Of a stretch of DNA of 64,000 bases, positions 1-9,769 are shown in pieces; position 1 is the first letter of the stretch; each line of letters opens with the position of its first letter. Location of the stretch: positions 581,501 through 645,500 of the forward strand of contig NZ_CP022708.1 in assembly GCF_025340265.1 (NCBI RefSeq), written 5' to 3'. Source of the DNA: Novosphingobium sp. 9. Lineage in GTDB: Bacteria > Pseudomonadota > Alphaproteobacteria > Sphingomonadales > Sphingomonadaceae. Below the pieces are notes generated by a model that saw only the letters and a program-made list of their open reading frames with translations, made no database searches and was not told the origin of the DNA. The translations under genes and the position numbers were made by a program.

Positions 1-726
1 AACCGGGGGCTGCCGTTCGGCCCGCATCCGCATCGCGGCTTCGAGACGGTCAGCTTCATCCTGACCGGCGAGATGGCGCACCTCGACAGCGGCGGTCACG
101 AAAGCGTGATCGCGGCGGGCGGGGTGCAATGGATGACGGCCGGATCGGGGCTCGTCCACGCCGAGATTTCGCCAGCCTCGTTCAAGCGCACGGGCGGTCA
201 GCTGGAAATCCTCCAGCTGTGGGTCAATCTGCCCGCGCGCCTCAAGATGACGCAGCCGAGCTATACCGGGCTTCAGCGCGCGGATATTCCCGCGATCGCG
301 CTGGAAGGCGAGCATGGCGCAGGCGGATCGCTGGACCTGATTTCGGGCAGCTTCGCCGGGCATGAAGGCGCCTATCGCTCGCTCACCGAGGTGATGATGA
401 GCACGGTCACGCTGGAGACGGGCGGCCACGCCGTGCTGCCCTCGCCCAGGGGGCGCACGGTGTTCCTCTACGTGGTTTCAGGCGCGCCCGAGATTGGCGG
501 CACGCCTGTCAGGGAAGCGCACCTGATCGAACTGGATGCCGAGGCGGAATACGTCCACGTCCGCGCGCCGAGCGGCCCGGTGCGGCTCGTCTTCGGCCAT
601 GCCGATCCGATCGGCGAGCCGGTGGTCAGCCACGGGCCTTTCGTGATGAACACGCGCGAGGAAATCGTGCAGGCGATCCACGATTATCAGGCGGGCAAGT
701 TCGGCGCGATCCCGCAGCTGGACTGA
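1..726 (+). CDS. Pirin family protein, 5' end cut by the window
   Basis: The reading frame is already open at base 1, so the true start lies outside the window. The first visible residues contain HPHRGFETVSFIL, the metal-binding signature of the N-terminal cupin of pirins, followed by GGVQWMTAGSGLVHAEIS, the second conserved pirin block. A C-terminal cupin half follows, ending near FGHADPIGEPVV. The 241 visible residues fall about 40 short of a usual pirin of roughly 280-290 aa. Pirins bind a metal in the cupin and some oxidise quercetin-like flavonols; others act as redox-linked regulators. Function here cannot be chosen between these. It converges with the Hsp70-like gene. Confidence 0.9.
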   Translation, partial: NRGLPFGPHPHRGFETVSFILTGEMAHLDSGGHESVIAAGGVQWMTAGSGLVHAEISPASFKRTGGQLEILQLWVNLPARLKMTQPSYTGLQRADIPAIALEGEHGAGGSLDLISGSFAGHEGAYRSLTEVMMSTVTLETGGHAVLPSPRGRTVFLYVVSGAPEIGGTPVREAHLIELDAEAEYVHVRAPSGPVRLVFGHADPIGEPVVSHGPFVMNTREEIVQAIHDYQAGKFGAIPQLD

Positions 727-759
727 CGGATCGCGCCTGCTGCCGGATCAGGAGTCGGA

Positions 760-2079
760 TCAGTCGGGGGCGATCCATTCGCTGAGATCGTCTGCCTGCC
801 CGATCAGCGCGAGGCCGTGGGCGATCGAGGTCAGCTCGTCGCCCGTGGCGATGCGCGAGGTGCCGAAACGCGCCTCGAACAGCGCGCGCACGGCGGGGAT
901 CAGCGAGGAACCGCCGGTCAGGAACACATGGTCGATGCCGCTTGCATCCAGCCCGGCGCTGGCGAGCGCCTCGCCCACCGTTTCGTCGATGCGGGCAAGG
1001 TCGGGCGCAATCCAGCCCTCGAAATCGGCGCGGGTGACGCGCGCTTCCAGCTCGATACCGTCCTCGTGGAAGGTGAGGGAGCCTTCCTCGTTCGAGGACA
1101 GCGTGCGCTTGAGGCGCCCGACCGCCTCGTAGAGCCCGTGGCCCAGTTCGTGTTCGACCACCGCGATCATCCGGGCGATGGCGGCGGGATCGGTGGCAGC
1201 GCGGTGCAGGCGGGCGAGTTCCTCCATCGTGCGGCGGTTGCGCATCATCGCAAGGCGCGACCAGTCGCCGAAATCCGCGAAGTGGCCGGGCGGAATTTCC
1301 AGCACCTTGTCGAACGAGCGATAGGTGCCGCCCTTGCCGAGCAGCGGCAGCACCAGATGGTCCATGATGCGGAAGTCGAAGCGGTCCCCGGCAATGCCGA
1401 TACCCGCCGAGCCCAGCGGCGTGCAGCGCTGCGCCGCACCCGGCGCCTCGATCCGCACCACCGAAAAGTCGCTGGTGCCGCCGCCGAAGTCGGCCACCAG
1501 CAGCGTTGCCGGCTCGCTCAGCCGCTGCGCGAAGCTGTAGGCCGCGCCGAGCGGCTCGTAGACGTAGTGGACCTGCCGCCGCAGCATCGCGAACATCGCA
1601 TCGTAACGCGTTTTGGCCAGTGCCGCATCGGGCCGCGCGCCGACATAGCGCACCGGTCGTCCGACGATCACCCGCTCAGGCAGATCGGCCAGCGCCTTGC
1701 CGCCGCGCGCGATCAGGTGGCGCAGGAACACCTGCCCCATATCCTCGAAACGCATCCGCTTTTCGAACAGGTTGGCGCTTTCGAACGCCGGGTTCGCCGC
1801 GACCGACTTGAACGACTGGATGAAGCGCGAGCCTTGCGGGAAGTCGAGGAATTCGGCGATAGCCCAAGGCCCCGCCTCGTGCGCCAGCGCGCCGCGCACG
1901 TCCTCGTCCTGCCAGAAGCACAGGGCGGAGCGGAACACCTGCGCGGTGCTGTTCTGCGGCGCCGCGAACGAGACCAGTTCGGCGCTCTCCGCCCCCGTAG
2001 TCCCTGCGACGACCGAATTGGTGGTGCCGAAGTCGATGCCGACCGCGTGGATCAGGTCGGATGCGGGAGAGGTCGGCAC
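760..2079 (-). CDS. Hsp70-family (YegD-like) ATPase protein
   Basis: About 439 residues. The three actin/Hsp70 nucleotide-binding blocks are visible: VGIDFGTTNSVVAG near residue 15, LLVADFGGGTSDFSVV near 190, and VFLTGGSSLIPAVRALF near 390. The protein ends after the ATPase fold, so it lacks the substrate-binding and lid domains of DnaK and resembles YegD-type Hsp70 relatives. I chose the GTG at 2079 because AAGGAG sits 10 bases upstream and the homologous part begins right after it. A longer open frame reaching 2178 adds a Pro/Arg-rich stretch that looks non-coding. Substrate unknown. It is convergent with the pirin gene and precedes no obvious operon partner. Confidence 0.85.
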   Translation of the reverse strand: MPTSPASDLIHAVGIDFGTTNSVVAGTTGAESAELVSFAAPQNSTAQVFRSALCFWQDEDVRGALAHEAGPWAIAEFLDFPQGSRFIQSFKSVAANPAFESANLFEKRMRFEDMGQVFLRHLIARGGKALADLPERVIVGRPVRYVGARPDAALAKTRYDAMFAMLRRQVHYVYEPLGAAYSFAQRLSEPATLLVADFGGGTSDFSVVRIEAPGAAQRCTPLGSAGIGIAGDRFDFRIMDHLVLPLLGKGGTYRSFDKVLEIPPGHFADFGDWSRLAMMRNRRTMEELARLHRAATDPAAIARMIAVVEHELGHGLYEAVGRLKRTLSSNEEGSLTFHEDGIELEARVTRADFEGWIAPDLARIDETVGEALASAGLDASGIDHVFLTGGSSLIPAVRALFEARFGTSRIATGDELTSIAHGLALIGQADDLSEWIAPD

Positions 2080-2196
2080 GGTGGGGAGGCTCCTTGGGCG
2101 AGGGTCCGGGAAGGGGGCGGCGCTATGGCAGGGCACCCTGCTACTCGCAACCCCCTGCCGTTCGAACCCGAGCCCCACCGTGCCCGGAGTTTTCCC

Positions 2197-3657
2197 TTAC
2201 TTCAAGCCGCCACCCAGCGCGCGGTAGAGTTCGACCGCGTTGCTCTGCCGCTCCAGCCGCGTCGAGACGAGGCTGACTTGCGCGGTGTACCATGAACGCT
2301 GCGAATCCAGCGTCGTCAGGAACGGATCGATGCCTTCGTCGTAGCGGGCCTGCGCGATCTTGTAGGCGCCCTTCGAGGCATCCTCCAGCGAGACCTGCGC
2401 CTTCAGCTGCTCGTCGATGGTGCCGCGCCGGGCAAGGGCATCGGCGACTTCGCGAAAGCCGGTCTGCACCGACTTCTCATAGGTCGCCACCATCGCATCA
2501 TAAGTCGCGCGAGCATAGCGCAGGTTGCCCTGATTGCGCCCGAAGTCGAAGATCGGCACGCTGGCGGTCGGCGCGACTGACCAGTAATCGCTGCCGTTCC
2601 CGAACAGGTTCGACAGGCCAAGGCTGAGCGTGCCGAAGGCAGCGGTCAGCGAGATCTTCGGGAAGAAAGCCGCGCGCGCCGCGCCGATATTGGCATTGGC
2701 GGCGCGTAGCTGGTGCTCTGCCGAAACGATGTCCGGGCGGCGCAGCAGCACCTCGGAGGGCAGGTTCGCGGGGAGATTGGCGATCGTCGCATCGTCGGTG
2801 CCGAGGCCATCGGGCAGCATCGCGGCGGGAACGGTGGTGCCCGCCAGCAGGTTCAGCAGGTTCTGGTCCTGCGCCACGGCGGTCGTTGCCGAGGCGAGGT
2901 CGCTGCGGGCCTGATCGTATGTCGTCTGCGCCTGCTTGATTTCGAGATCCGAGGCGATCCCTTCCTTGGCGCGGCTTTTCGTGATGTCGAGCGTCTGGCC
3001 GAACGCCTTCATCGTTTCGCGCGCGATGTTCAGGCGGTCCTGATCGGCGGCCATCGTCAGCCAGCCGGTGGCGATCTGCGAGATCAGCGTGACCTGCGCC
3101 GCATCGCGGTTCGCCTGGCTGGCGAAGTAGCTCTCCTGTGCGGCCTGCGTCAGGTTGCGGACCCGACCGAACAGGTCGATTTCCCACGCCGAGACGCCGA
3201 CATTGGCCTGATAGATATCGGCGCGGGTCGAGCTTCCCGCTGCGGCGCCTGCGCCGGTTCCCGTCCCGCCTGCCACGCCGCCAAGCCCTGCTGGCGTGCG
3301 CTGGTAGGTGGCGGTGCCGTTGGCGCCGAGCGTCGGGAACAGGTCCGCGCGCTGGACCTTGAACTGCGCGCGGGCCTGCTCGACGTTGGCGAGCGAAATG
3401 CGCAGGTCGCGGTTGTTCTGCAACGACAGGGCGATCAGCTGGCGCAGCCGCTCGTCGGTGAAGAAGTCATGCCAGGCAAGGCCCGCAGGCTGCACCGCTC
3501 CGCCCTGTTCCGGGCCATAGGCCGCGCCTTGCGGCGTGGTCTCGGGCACGGGAGCGGCAGGGCGGACATACTTGGGCGCCATGTTGCAGCCCGAGAGCAG
3601 CGCGGCGCCGGCAAGAGCAACAGTAAGGGTCGGGGTGAGAGCGAGGTGTTTGCGCAT
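2197..3657 (-). CDS. RND efflux outer-membrane channel, NodT/OprM family lipoprotein
   Basis: 486 residues. The N-terminus has a lipoprotein signal ending LLSGCNMAPKYVRP, so Cys24 would be lipidated. The rest shows the duplicated TolC/OprM pattern of long helical stretches (for example LALSLQNNRDLRISLANVEQARAQF and LLRRPDIVSAEHQLRAANANIGAARA) typical of the NodT subfamily. It forms the outer-membrane exit duct of a tripartite drug pump. Its start lies one base after the stop of the pump gene, so the two are translated as a unit; the order adaptor-pump-channel is the normal one. Regulation is probably from the divergent TetR gene at 8160. Length is normal for the family. Confidence 0.95.
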   Translation of the reverse strand: MRKHLALTPTLTVALAGAALLSGCNMAPKYVRPAAPVPETTPQGAAYGPEQGGAVQPAGLAWHDFFTDERLRQLIALSLQNNRDLRISLANVEQARAQFKVQRADLFPTLGANGTATYQRTPAGLGGVAGGTGTGAGAAAGSSTRADIYQANVGVSAWEIDLFGRVRNLTQAAQESYFASQANRDAAQVTLISQIATGWLTMAADQDRLNIARETMKAFGQTLDITKSRAKEGIASDLEIKQAQTTYDQARSDLASATTAVAQDQNLLNLLAGTTVPAAMLPDGLGTDDATIANLPANLPSEVLLRRPDIVSAEHQLRAANANIGAARAAFFPKISLTAAFGTLSLGLSNLFGNGSDYWSVAPTASVPIFDFGRNQGNLRYARATYDAMVATYEKSVQTGFREVADALARRGTIDEQLKAQVSLEDASKGAYKIAQARYDEGIDPFLTTLDSQRSWYTAQVSLVSTRLERQSNAVELYRALGGGLK

Positions 3658-3658
3658 G

Positions 3659-6600
3659 TCAGGCCTCCTGCCCGCTGGTGGTAGAGGGGCCGGTATCAGA
3701 GGGCGTGCGGCCGCCCACGTTGTCCTGCTTGAACAGCTGCTTCACCAGACGGAAGAAGGTGGGGACGAAGAAGATCGCCAGCACAGTTGCGGAGAGCATG
3801 CCGCCCACCACGGCCGTACCGATGGCGTTCTGGCCGCCCGCGCCCGCACCGGACGAGATCGCCAGCGGCAGCACGCCGAAGATGAACGCGAAGCTGGTCA
3901 TCAGGATCGGACGCAGGCGCAGCTTGGCGGCTTCCAGCGCCGCTTCGCCCGCGCTGAGCCCCTCGCGCATCTTCTCTTCCGCGAACTCGACGATCAGGAT
4001 CGCGTTCTTCGCAGAGACGCCGACCGTGGTGATCAGGCCCACCTGCAGGTAGATGTCGTTGTTGAGGCCGAACAGCCACGCGGCACCGACGGCACCCAGC
4101 ACGCCCAGCGGCACTACCAGCAGCACCGCAATCGGCACCGACCAGCTTTCGTAGAGCGCGGCAAGGCACAGGAACACGATCAGCAGCGAGAGCGCATAGA
4201 GCGCCGGAGCCTGCCCTGCCGAGAGCTGCTGCTCATAGCTGAGGCCGGTCCATTCGAAGCTGATCCCTGCGGGCAGCTTGGCGGCGAGTTCCGTCATTGC
4301 CTGCATCGCCTGTCCGGTGGAGTGACCCGGCGAGGGGCTGCCCATCAGCTCGATCGAAGGCACGCCGTTATAGCGCTCCAGCTTCGCCGGACCCGTGATC
4401 CAGTGCGAGGACGAGAACGAGGAGAACGGTGCCATCGTGCCGTTGGTGGCCCGCACATAGAGGTCGCCGATGGATTCGGGCGAGGTGCGGAAGGTATCGT
4501 CGGCCTGTACATAGACCTTCTTCACGCGGCCACGGTCGATGAAGTCGTTGACGTAGCTGCCACCGAACGCCGCGCTGAGCGTGGTGTTCACGTCGCCCAG
4601 ATTGAGGCCGAGCGAGCCTGCCTTCTCCTGATCGACATCGAGCTTGAGCTGCGGCGTATCTTCCAGACCGTTGGTACGCACCATCATCAGGCGCGGGTCC
4701 TTGGCGGCCATGCCGAGCAGCTGGTTGCGCGCGGCGATCAGCTTTTCGTGGCCAAGGTTTTCCTCGTCCTTCAACTCGAAGTCGAAGCCGTCCGCGTTGC
4801 CGAGTTCGAGCACGGCGGGCGGGTTGAAGGCGATGGCCATGCCGGTGCGGATCTTGGCGAAGGCGGCATTGGCGCGCGCGGCGATGGCATCGACCTTGTT
4901 GTCCTTGCCGCCGCGTTCCGACCAGTCCTTCATGCGCACGAAGGCGATGCCGACGTTCTGGCCCTGACCCACGAAGCCGTAGCCTGCGACGGTGAAGACC
5001 GAGGCGACGTTCTTGCCCTCGTCCTTGAGGTAATGGTCGTTCATGCGATCAAGCGTGCGCTGCGTTTCCTCGATCGAGCTGCCGACCGGCAGCGTGACCT
5101 GGCTGAACATCAGGCCCTGATCCTCGGCAGGCAGGAAGCCGCCGGGCAGGCGCCAGAAGATGAAGCCGACGCCGACGAGCACCAGCGCATAGACCACCAG
5201 CGTGCGGCCCCAGCTGCGCTCGACGCGTTCCACGCCCTTGCCGTAGCGATCGCGCGTGCGGTCGAAGGTGTCGTTGAACCAGGCGAAGAAGCGGCCGAAG
5301 ATCCCCTTGGGGCGGTCCTCGCCGTGGGCTTCCTTGTGCGGTTTCAGGATCGTGGCGCAGAGCGCGGGTGTCAGCACCAGCGCCACCAGCACCGAGAGCG
5401 CCATCGAGGAGACGATGGTGATCGAGAACTGGCGATAGATCACGCCGGTCGATCCGCCGAAGAAGGCCATCGGCAGGAACACCGCCGACAGCACCAGACC
5501 GATGCCGATCAGCGCGCCGGAGATTTCCTCCATCGACTTGAGCGCGGCTTCCTTCGGGGAAAGATGCTCCTCCTGGATCAGGCGCTCGACGTTCTCGACC
5601 ACGACGATGGCATCGTCGACCAAGAGGCCGATCGCCAGCACCATGCCGAACAGGGTGAGAGTGTTGATCGTGAACCCGGCCAGCTGGAGCACCGCGAAGC
5701 TGCCCAGCAGCACCACGGGCACCGCGATGGTGGGAATGATCGTCGCGCGCCAGTTCTGCAGAAACAGGAACATGACGAGGAACACCAGCACCACCGCCTC
5801 GACCAGCGTGTGAACCACTTCCTCCACCGAGAGGCGAACGAAGGTGGAGTTGTCGAGCGGGTAGGCGACCGTCACGTCAGGCGGGAAATCGCGCGAGAGC
5901 TTGGCGACTTCGGCCTTCACGTCGGCCACGGTCTGCAGCGCATTGGCGCCCGGCGCCAGCTTGATCGCGAAGCCCGAGGCCGGGTGGCCGTTGTAGCGGG
6001 CAAGGAAGCTGTAGTTCTCCGAGCCCAGTTCGACGCGCGCGACATCGCCCAGATGGACGACCGAGCCGTCGGTGCCGCTGCGCAGGATGATCTTGCGGAA
6101 CTGCTCGGCGGAGGTCAGGCGCGTCTGCGCGGTGATGATGGCGTTGAGTGCCTGCCCCTTGGGCGCGGGCAGCGAGCCGATCTGGCCTGCGGAAACCTGC
6201 GCGTTCTGGGCCTGAATGGCGCTCGTCACGTCCGCCATCGTCAGCGACAGGTTGGTCAGCTTGAGCGGATCGACCCAGATGCGCATTGCATACTGCGCGC
6301 CCAGCACCTGACTGTCACCCACGCCGGTGATGCGGCTGAGCGGGTCCTGCAGCTTCGAAGCGACATAGTCACCCAGATCGACCTGCGTGTGGCTGCCGTC
6401 CTTGGAATAGAGCGCGACGACGAGCAGGAAGTTCTTGGTCGCCTTGGTGACGCGCAGGCCCTGGGCCTGGATCTCCGAAGGCAGCATCGGCGTCGCCTGC
6501 GTCAGCTTGTTCTGCACCTGCACTTGCGCGATGTCGGGATCGGTCCCTTGCGCGAAGGTCAGCGTGATCGTCAGGTTGCCGGCGCTGTCCGACGAAGACG

Positions 6601-6838
6601 ACATGTATTCCAGATGGTCGAGGCCCTTCATCTGCTGCTCGATCACCTGCGTGGTGGTGTTTTCGAGCGTCTGGGCATCGGCGCCGGGATACAGTGTCTG
6701 GATGGCAATCGCGGGCGGGGCGATCTCGGGATACTGCGCGATCGACAGCGAGCGGATGGCAAGGCCACCCGCCAGCATGAGGATGATCGCGACGACCCAG
6801 GCGAAGATCGGCCTGTGGATGAAATAGCGGGAGATCAT
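3659..6838 (-). CDS. RND multidrug efflux pump, HAE1 (AcrB/MexB) family
   Basis: 1059 residues, the normal length for a hydrophobe/amphiphile efflux pump. It opens with [21 protein letters not shown], the usual first transmembrane helix, and has twelve predicted membrane segments around two large periplasmic loops. The proton-relay residues are visible: the Asp pair in [16 protein letters not shown] and the Lys in [16 protein letters not shown]. It works in the inner membrane, exporting lipophilic drugs, dyes, detergents or phenolics using proton import. It lies four bases after the adaptor gene and one base before the channel gene. The substrate cannot be read from the sequence. Confidence 0.97.
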   Translation of the reverse strand: MISRYFIHRPIFAWVVAIILMLAGGLAIRSLSIAQYPEIAPPAIAIQTLYPGADAQTLENTTTQVIEQQMKGLDHLEYMSSSSDSAGNLTITLTFAQGTDPDIAQVQVQNKLTQATPMLPSEIQAQGLRVTKATKNFLLVVALYSKDGSHTQVDLGDYVASKLQDPLSRITGVGDSQVLGAQYAMRIWVDPLKLTNLSLTMADVTSAIQAQNAQVSAGQIGSLPAPKGQALNAIITAQTRLTSAEQFRKIILRSGTDGSVVHLGDVARVELGSENYSFLARYNGHPASGFAIKLAPGANALQTVADVKAEVAKLSRDFPPDVTVAYPLDNSTFVRLSVEEVVHTLVEAVVLVFLVMFLFLQNWRATIIPTIAVPVVLLGSFAVLQLAGFTINTLTLFGMVLAIGLLVDDAIVVVENVERLIQEEHLSPKEAALKSMEEISGALIGIGLVLSAVFLPMAFFGGSTGVIYRQFSITIVSSMALSVLVALVLTPALCATILKPHKEAHGEDRPKGIFGRFFAWFNDTFDRTRDRYGKGVERVERSWGRTLVVYALVLVGVGFIFWRLPGGFLPAEDQGLMFSQVTLPVGSSIEETQRTLDRMNDHYLKDEGKNVASVFTVAGYGFVGQGQNVGIAFVRMKDWSERGGKDNKVDAIAARANAAFAKIRTGMAIAFNPPAVLELGNADGFDFELKDEENLGHEKLIAARNQLLGMAAKDPRLMMVRTNGLEDTPQLKLDVDQEKAGSLGLNLGDVNTTLSAAFGGSYVNDFIDRGRVKKVYVQADDTFRTSPESIGDLYVRATNGTMAPFSSFSSSHWITGPAKLERYNGVPSIELMGSPSPGHSTGQAMQAMTELAAKLPAGISFEWTGLSYEQQLSAGQAPALYALSLLIVFLCLAALYESWSVPIAVLLVVPLGVLGAVGAAWLFGLNNDIYLQVGLITTVGVSAKNAILIVEFAEEKMREGLSAGEAALEAAKLRLRPILMTSFAFIFGVLPLAISSGAGAGGQNAIGTAVVGGMLSATVLAIFFVPTFFRLVKQLFKQDNVGGRTPSDTGPSTTSGQEA

Positions 6839-6842
6839 CGGC

Positions 6843-8062
6843 TTACTTCCCGCCCTGCTGCGTTCCCGAAGTGTCGGCGCCGTTTGGCTGGCCGTTGGAG
6901 GGCTGATCCGCCACCGTCACCTGCTGCGGGGCCTTGGGCGTCACCGTCTGGCCGGGCTTGAGCATCAGCAGACCCTCGACGATCAGCTTGTCACCCGCCT
7001 TGAGGCCGCTGGTGACGACCCACTTGTCGCCCACGGCGCGGTCGGTGACGAGCTTGCGCTGTTCCACCTTGTTGTCAGGCCCGACGACCAGCGCGACCGA
7101 ATCGCCCTTCTCGTCGCGGGTCACGCCCTGCTGCGGGGCCATGATCGCCTGCTGGCGCACACCCTCGACCAGCTTGGCGCGCACGAACATGCCCGGAAGC
7201 AGCGTGCCGTCCGGGTTCGGGAAGGTGGCGCGCACCGTCACAGAGCCGGAGGACTGGTCCACCGTGACGTCGGAGAATTCCAGCTTGCCCTCGATCGGAT
7301 AGACCTTGCCGTTGGGCAGGATCAGCTGGACGCGCGCGGCATCGGGCGTGTCGCGGGTCACGGCACCGCCGTGGATCGCATCGCGCAGGTTGAGGAGGTC
7401 GGCGGCGGGCTGCGTCACGTCGACATAGACGTTGCCCATCGACTGGATGGTGGTCAGTGCCGTGGCCTGTCCGGTCTGCGCCAGCGCACCCACCGTCACC
7501 AGCGAGCGACCGATGCGGCCCGAGATCGGCGCGCGGATCGAGGTGTAGTTGAGGTTCACGCGCGCGGCCTCGACATCGGCCTTGCGGGCGGCGACGGTCG
7601 CCTGCGCCTCTTGCGCTGCGGCATCGGCATTATCGACGTCCTGCTGCGCCACACCCTTCACCGCGAGAAGGCGGTGATAGCGCTCGGCCTGCAGCTTCGT
7701 GGAGCGGATCTGCGCCTGTGCCATCGCCAGCGTGCCCAGCGCCGAGGCGAGGGCCGCACGATAGGGCGCGTCGTCGATCTTGTAGAGCACCTGCCCCTGC
7801 TTCACCATTGCGCCTTCGGTGAACAGGCGCTGGCGGATGATGCCGCTGACCTGCGGGCGCACTTCGGAGCTTTCCACGGCCAGGATGCGGCCCGGCAGCT
7901 CGGTGGAGAGCGTCACCGGCTCCGGCTTCAGTGTCACCACGCCGACTTCGGGCGGCGGCGGAGTGGCTGCCTTCTGGCCGCCACCGCAACTGGAGAGCAG
8001 CGCGCCCGAGAGCGCCAGCGTGGTCAGGCCCGCGATGGGGGGAAACGCAGAAGGTTGGCCAT
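6843..8062 (-). CDS. RND efflux periplasmic adaptor (membrane fusion protein), apparent frameshift near the start
   Basis: The body is a normal MFP: a lipoyl/hairpin region, a beta-barrel, and a Pro/Gln-rich tail. The frame downstream of 8037 is open upstream through a perfect lipoprotein signal ([18 protein letters not shown]) yet has no ATG, GTG or TTG before a TGA. A good start, ATG at 8062, lies in another frame and reads MANLLRF before reaching a run of six C (minus strand, 8042-8037). Adding one C joins the two into [20 protein letters not shown], an ideal lipoprotein signal. I therefore annotate from 8062 with a one-base deletion. The alternative, a GTG start at 7940, would leave a cytoplasmic adaptor, which would not function. 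Confidence 0.85.
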
Positions 8063-8086
8063 TTGTCGCAATACCGCCTAGAAATG

Positions 8087-8102
8087 GAATGAGCGTTCAT
8101 TC
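8087..8102. promoter_or_regulatory. Probable TetR-family operator
   Basis: The sequence GAATGAGCGTTCATTC is an imperfect 16-bp palindrome (GAATGA-N4-TCATTC) of the kind bound by AcrR/TtgR-type regulators. It lies between the divergent TetR gene and the efflux operon, 25 bases upstream of the adaptor ATG and 58 upstream of the TetR ATG, so one bound repressor could control both. Inferred from position and symmetry only. Confidence 0.55.
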
Positions 8103-8159
8103 ATGTAATTCGTGCCATAGGCGCGGTGCGAGTCGACGCACAAGAGAAAAGTAGGACTG

Positions 8160-8738
8160 ATGACCAAGAGATCGACGGACGGAGGGCGCGAGAAAGTCGT
8201 TGCAGCCGCACGTATGCTGTTCGAGCAGCGCGGTTTTCACCAGACCGCCATGTCCGAACTGTCGGAGCGGGCCGGGGTGAGCGTCGGCCAGATCTATCGC
8301 CTCTTCGCCAGCAAGAGCGAGATGATCCTGGCGATCATTCATGAAGATACCGAGGCAAAGCTGGTCCGATTCGGCCTGATCCGCGCCGATCTGGAAGCCG
8401 GGCGCATCACCGCGCGTGAGGCCTTGCGTCGGCTGGCCGCCGAAGCGCTCGCCCATGAGCAGCAGGCGCTGACGTTCGAGATACTCGCCGAAGGCTTTCG
8501 CAACCCCAGGACCGGCGACGAGATCGGCCAGTTCTGCGACCGTTATCGCGGTGCGCTGAGCGCGCTGATCCGCGCGGCGGCGGGCGAAATGGAGCCAGGG
8601 CGCCTTGCCGCTGCGGAGGAAGTGCTGATGGGCCTGCTGTTCGGCCTGGGCAATCGCGCGCTGTGCCGTCCACGACTTGGCCCCGAGGAAACCGCTGATT
8701 TCGCAGCGGACATGATGGTGGCGATGCTGCGCGGATGA
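8160..8738 (+). CDS. TetR/AcrR family transcriptional regulator
   Basis: 192 residues. The N-terminus carries the TetR DNA-binding domain: AAARMLFEQRGFHQTAMSEL, then SERAGVSVGQIYRLFASKSEM, the helix-turn-helix with the conserved YRLFASK(S) end. The C-terminal all-helical ligand domain is divergent, as is normal. The gene diverges from the three-gene RND efflux operon with a palindromic operator between, so it is most likely the local repressor, released by a pump substrate. It ends 42 bases before the convergent methyltransferase gene. Confidence 0.92.
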   Translation: MTKRSTDGGREKVVAAARMLFEQRGFHQTAMSELSERAGVSVGQIYRLFASKSEMILAIIHEDTEAKLVRFGLIRADLEAGRITAREALRRLAAEALAHEQQALTFEILAEGFRNPRTGDEIGQFCDRYRGALSALIRAAAGEMEPGRLAAAEEVLMGLLFGLGNRALCRPRLGPEETADFAADMMVAMLRG

Positions 8739-8780
8739 CGAGAAGGGGGCCATCAGGGCCCCCGGACGCCAGCTCCCGGT

Positions 8781-9638
8781 TCAGGCGCGTGCCGTCACGA
8801 TCCACGCGGCCCCGTCGATCAGCACGGAGCGCTCGCCCGGCTTCTTGTCGAAGGCCGCACGCACCGCTTCGGAAGCGCGGAGGCGGACTTCGGCATCCTG
8901 ATCGGCGAGCGCGCGCGAAAGCGGTCCGACTGCCGAGGCCATGCGCAGAGCATCGTCCAGCGCATCCTCGCGCGAGACACCCTGCCCGAAGGGAATCGTG
9001 AAATCATACGGGGTTATGTCGATCCGGTTGTAGCCGGCCTGCGTCAACATGCCCCTGATCCACGCGCGGTCGGCGAATGCGAACGGGCCGGGGGTATAGC
9101 CGGGAGGCGGGGCGGGCGGCGTAGGCACGATCCCGGCGAGGGCATCCAGCGGCAGGCGTACCCAATCGTTCTCCCGCGCGCCGCGCCAGCAGACGAAGGC
9201 CAGCCGTCCGCCCGGTTTCAGGGCGCGGTGCATATGCGCGAAGGCGAAAGTCGGATCGTCGAAGAACATCACCCCGAAGCGCGAGAACAGCAGGTCGAAC
9301 GCGGCATGGCGCAACCCCGCGCTCCCGGCATCGCAGATACTGAACGTGACCGAAGACCCGACCGGCATCCGCTCGCGCGCACGGCGGATCAGCGGCGCGG
9401 AAATATCGACGCCCAGAACCTGCCCGGCAGGGCCGACCCGTTGCGCCAGCGCCAGTGTCGAAGTCCCCGCGCCGCAACCGACATCCAGCACATGTTCGCC
9501 CTTGCGCGGCCATGCGGCGGCCAGCGCAGCCTCGCCGAACGGCGCCAGCATCGCATCGAGCCGTTGCTGGTGGTCCACCCAGCGCTGTCCGCTGCGACCG
9601 TTCCAATCCGAGACCTGATAAGCGTTCTGCTGGGCCAT
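8781..9638 (-). CDS. Class I SAM-dependent methyltransferase
   Basis: 285 residues. Motif I is clear (HVLDVGCGAGTSTLALAQRV), followed by motif II (VLGVDISAPLIRRAR), the acidic/aromatic loop FDLLFSRFGVMFFDDP and the post-motif LKPGGRLAFVCWRG. This is the Methyltransf_11/25 type that acts on small molecules. The start at 9638 (MAQQNAYQVSDWNG) is preceded by GGAG at a suitable distance; the frame stays open further upstream but without similarity. Substrate unknown. It stands alone between the TetR and M1-peptidase genes. Confidence 0.85.
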   Translation of the reverse strand: MAQQNAYQVSDWNGRSGQRWVDHQQRLDAMLAPFGEAALAAAWPRKGEHVLDVGCGAGTSTLALAQRVGPAGQVLGVDISAPLIRRARERMPVGSSVTFSICDAGSAGLRHAAFDLLFSRFGVMFFDDPTFAFAHMHRALKPGGRLAFVCWRGARENDWVRLPLDALAGIVPTPPAPPPGYTPGPFAFADRAWIRGMLTQAGYNRIDITPYDFTIPFGQGVSREDALDDALRMASAVGPLSRALADQDAEVRLRASEAVRAAFDKKPGERSVLIDGAAWIVTARA

Positions 9639-9651
9639 GCCTACTCCGTAT

Positions 9652-9669
9652 ATGCGAATGCGTCGCAAT
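9652..9669. promoter_or_regulatory. Palindrome resembling a Fur-type box
   Basis: ATGCGA-ATGCG-TCGCAAT lies 13 bases upstream of the methyltransferase start. Its half-sites and 5-base spacing resemble the site upstream of the TonB gene in this window (27229-27249). The symmetry is imperfect and the gene has no iron-related features, so this is only a weak call. Confidence 0.25.
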
Positions 9670-9769
9670 ATAAATAATGAGCCGGGTATGGCAATGGCTA
9701 AAGCCAAAGTTTGATGGTTCTGCCCCTCTTAGCCGCTGAGACCCTTGCGTCTTGTATAAGTCATAGAAT

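Noticed and set aside
3536..6961. Very long plus-strand open frame opposite the efflux pump gene
   Set aside because: It is antisense to the RND pump, has Arg/His-rich composition without any domain, and arises from the GC-rich codon pattern of the real gene.
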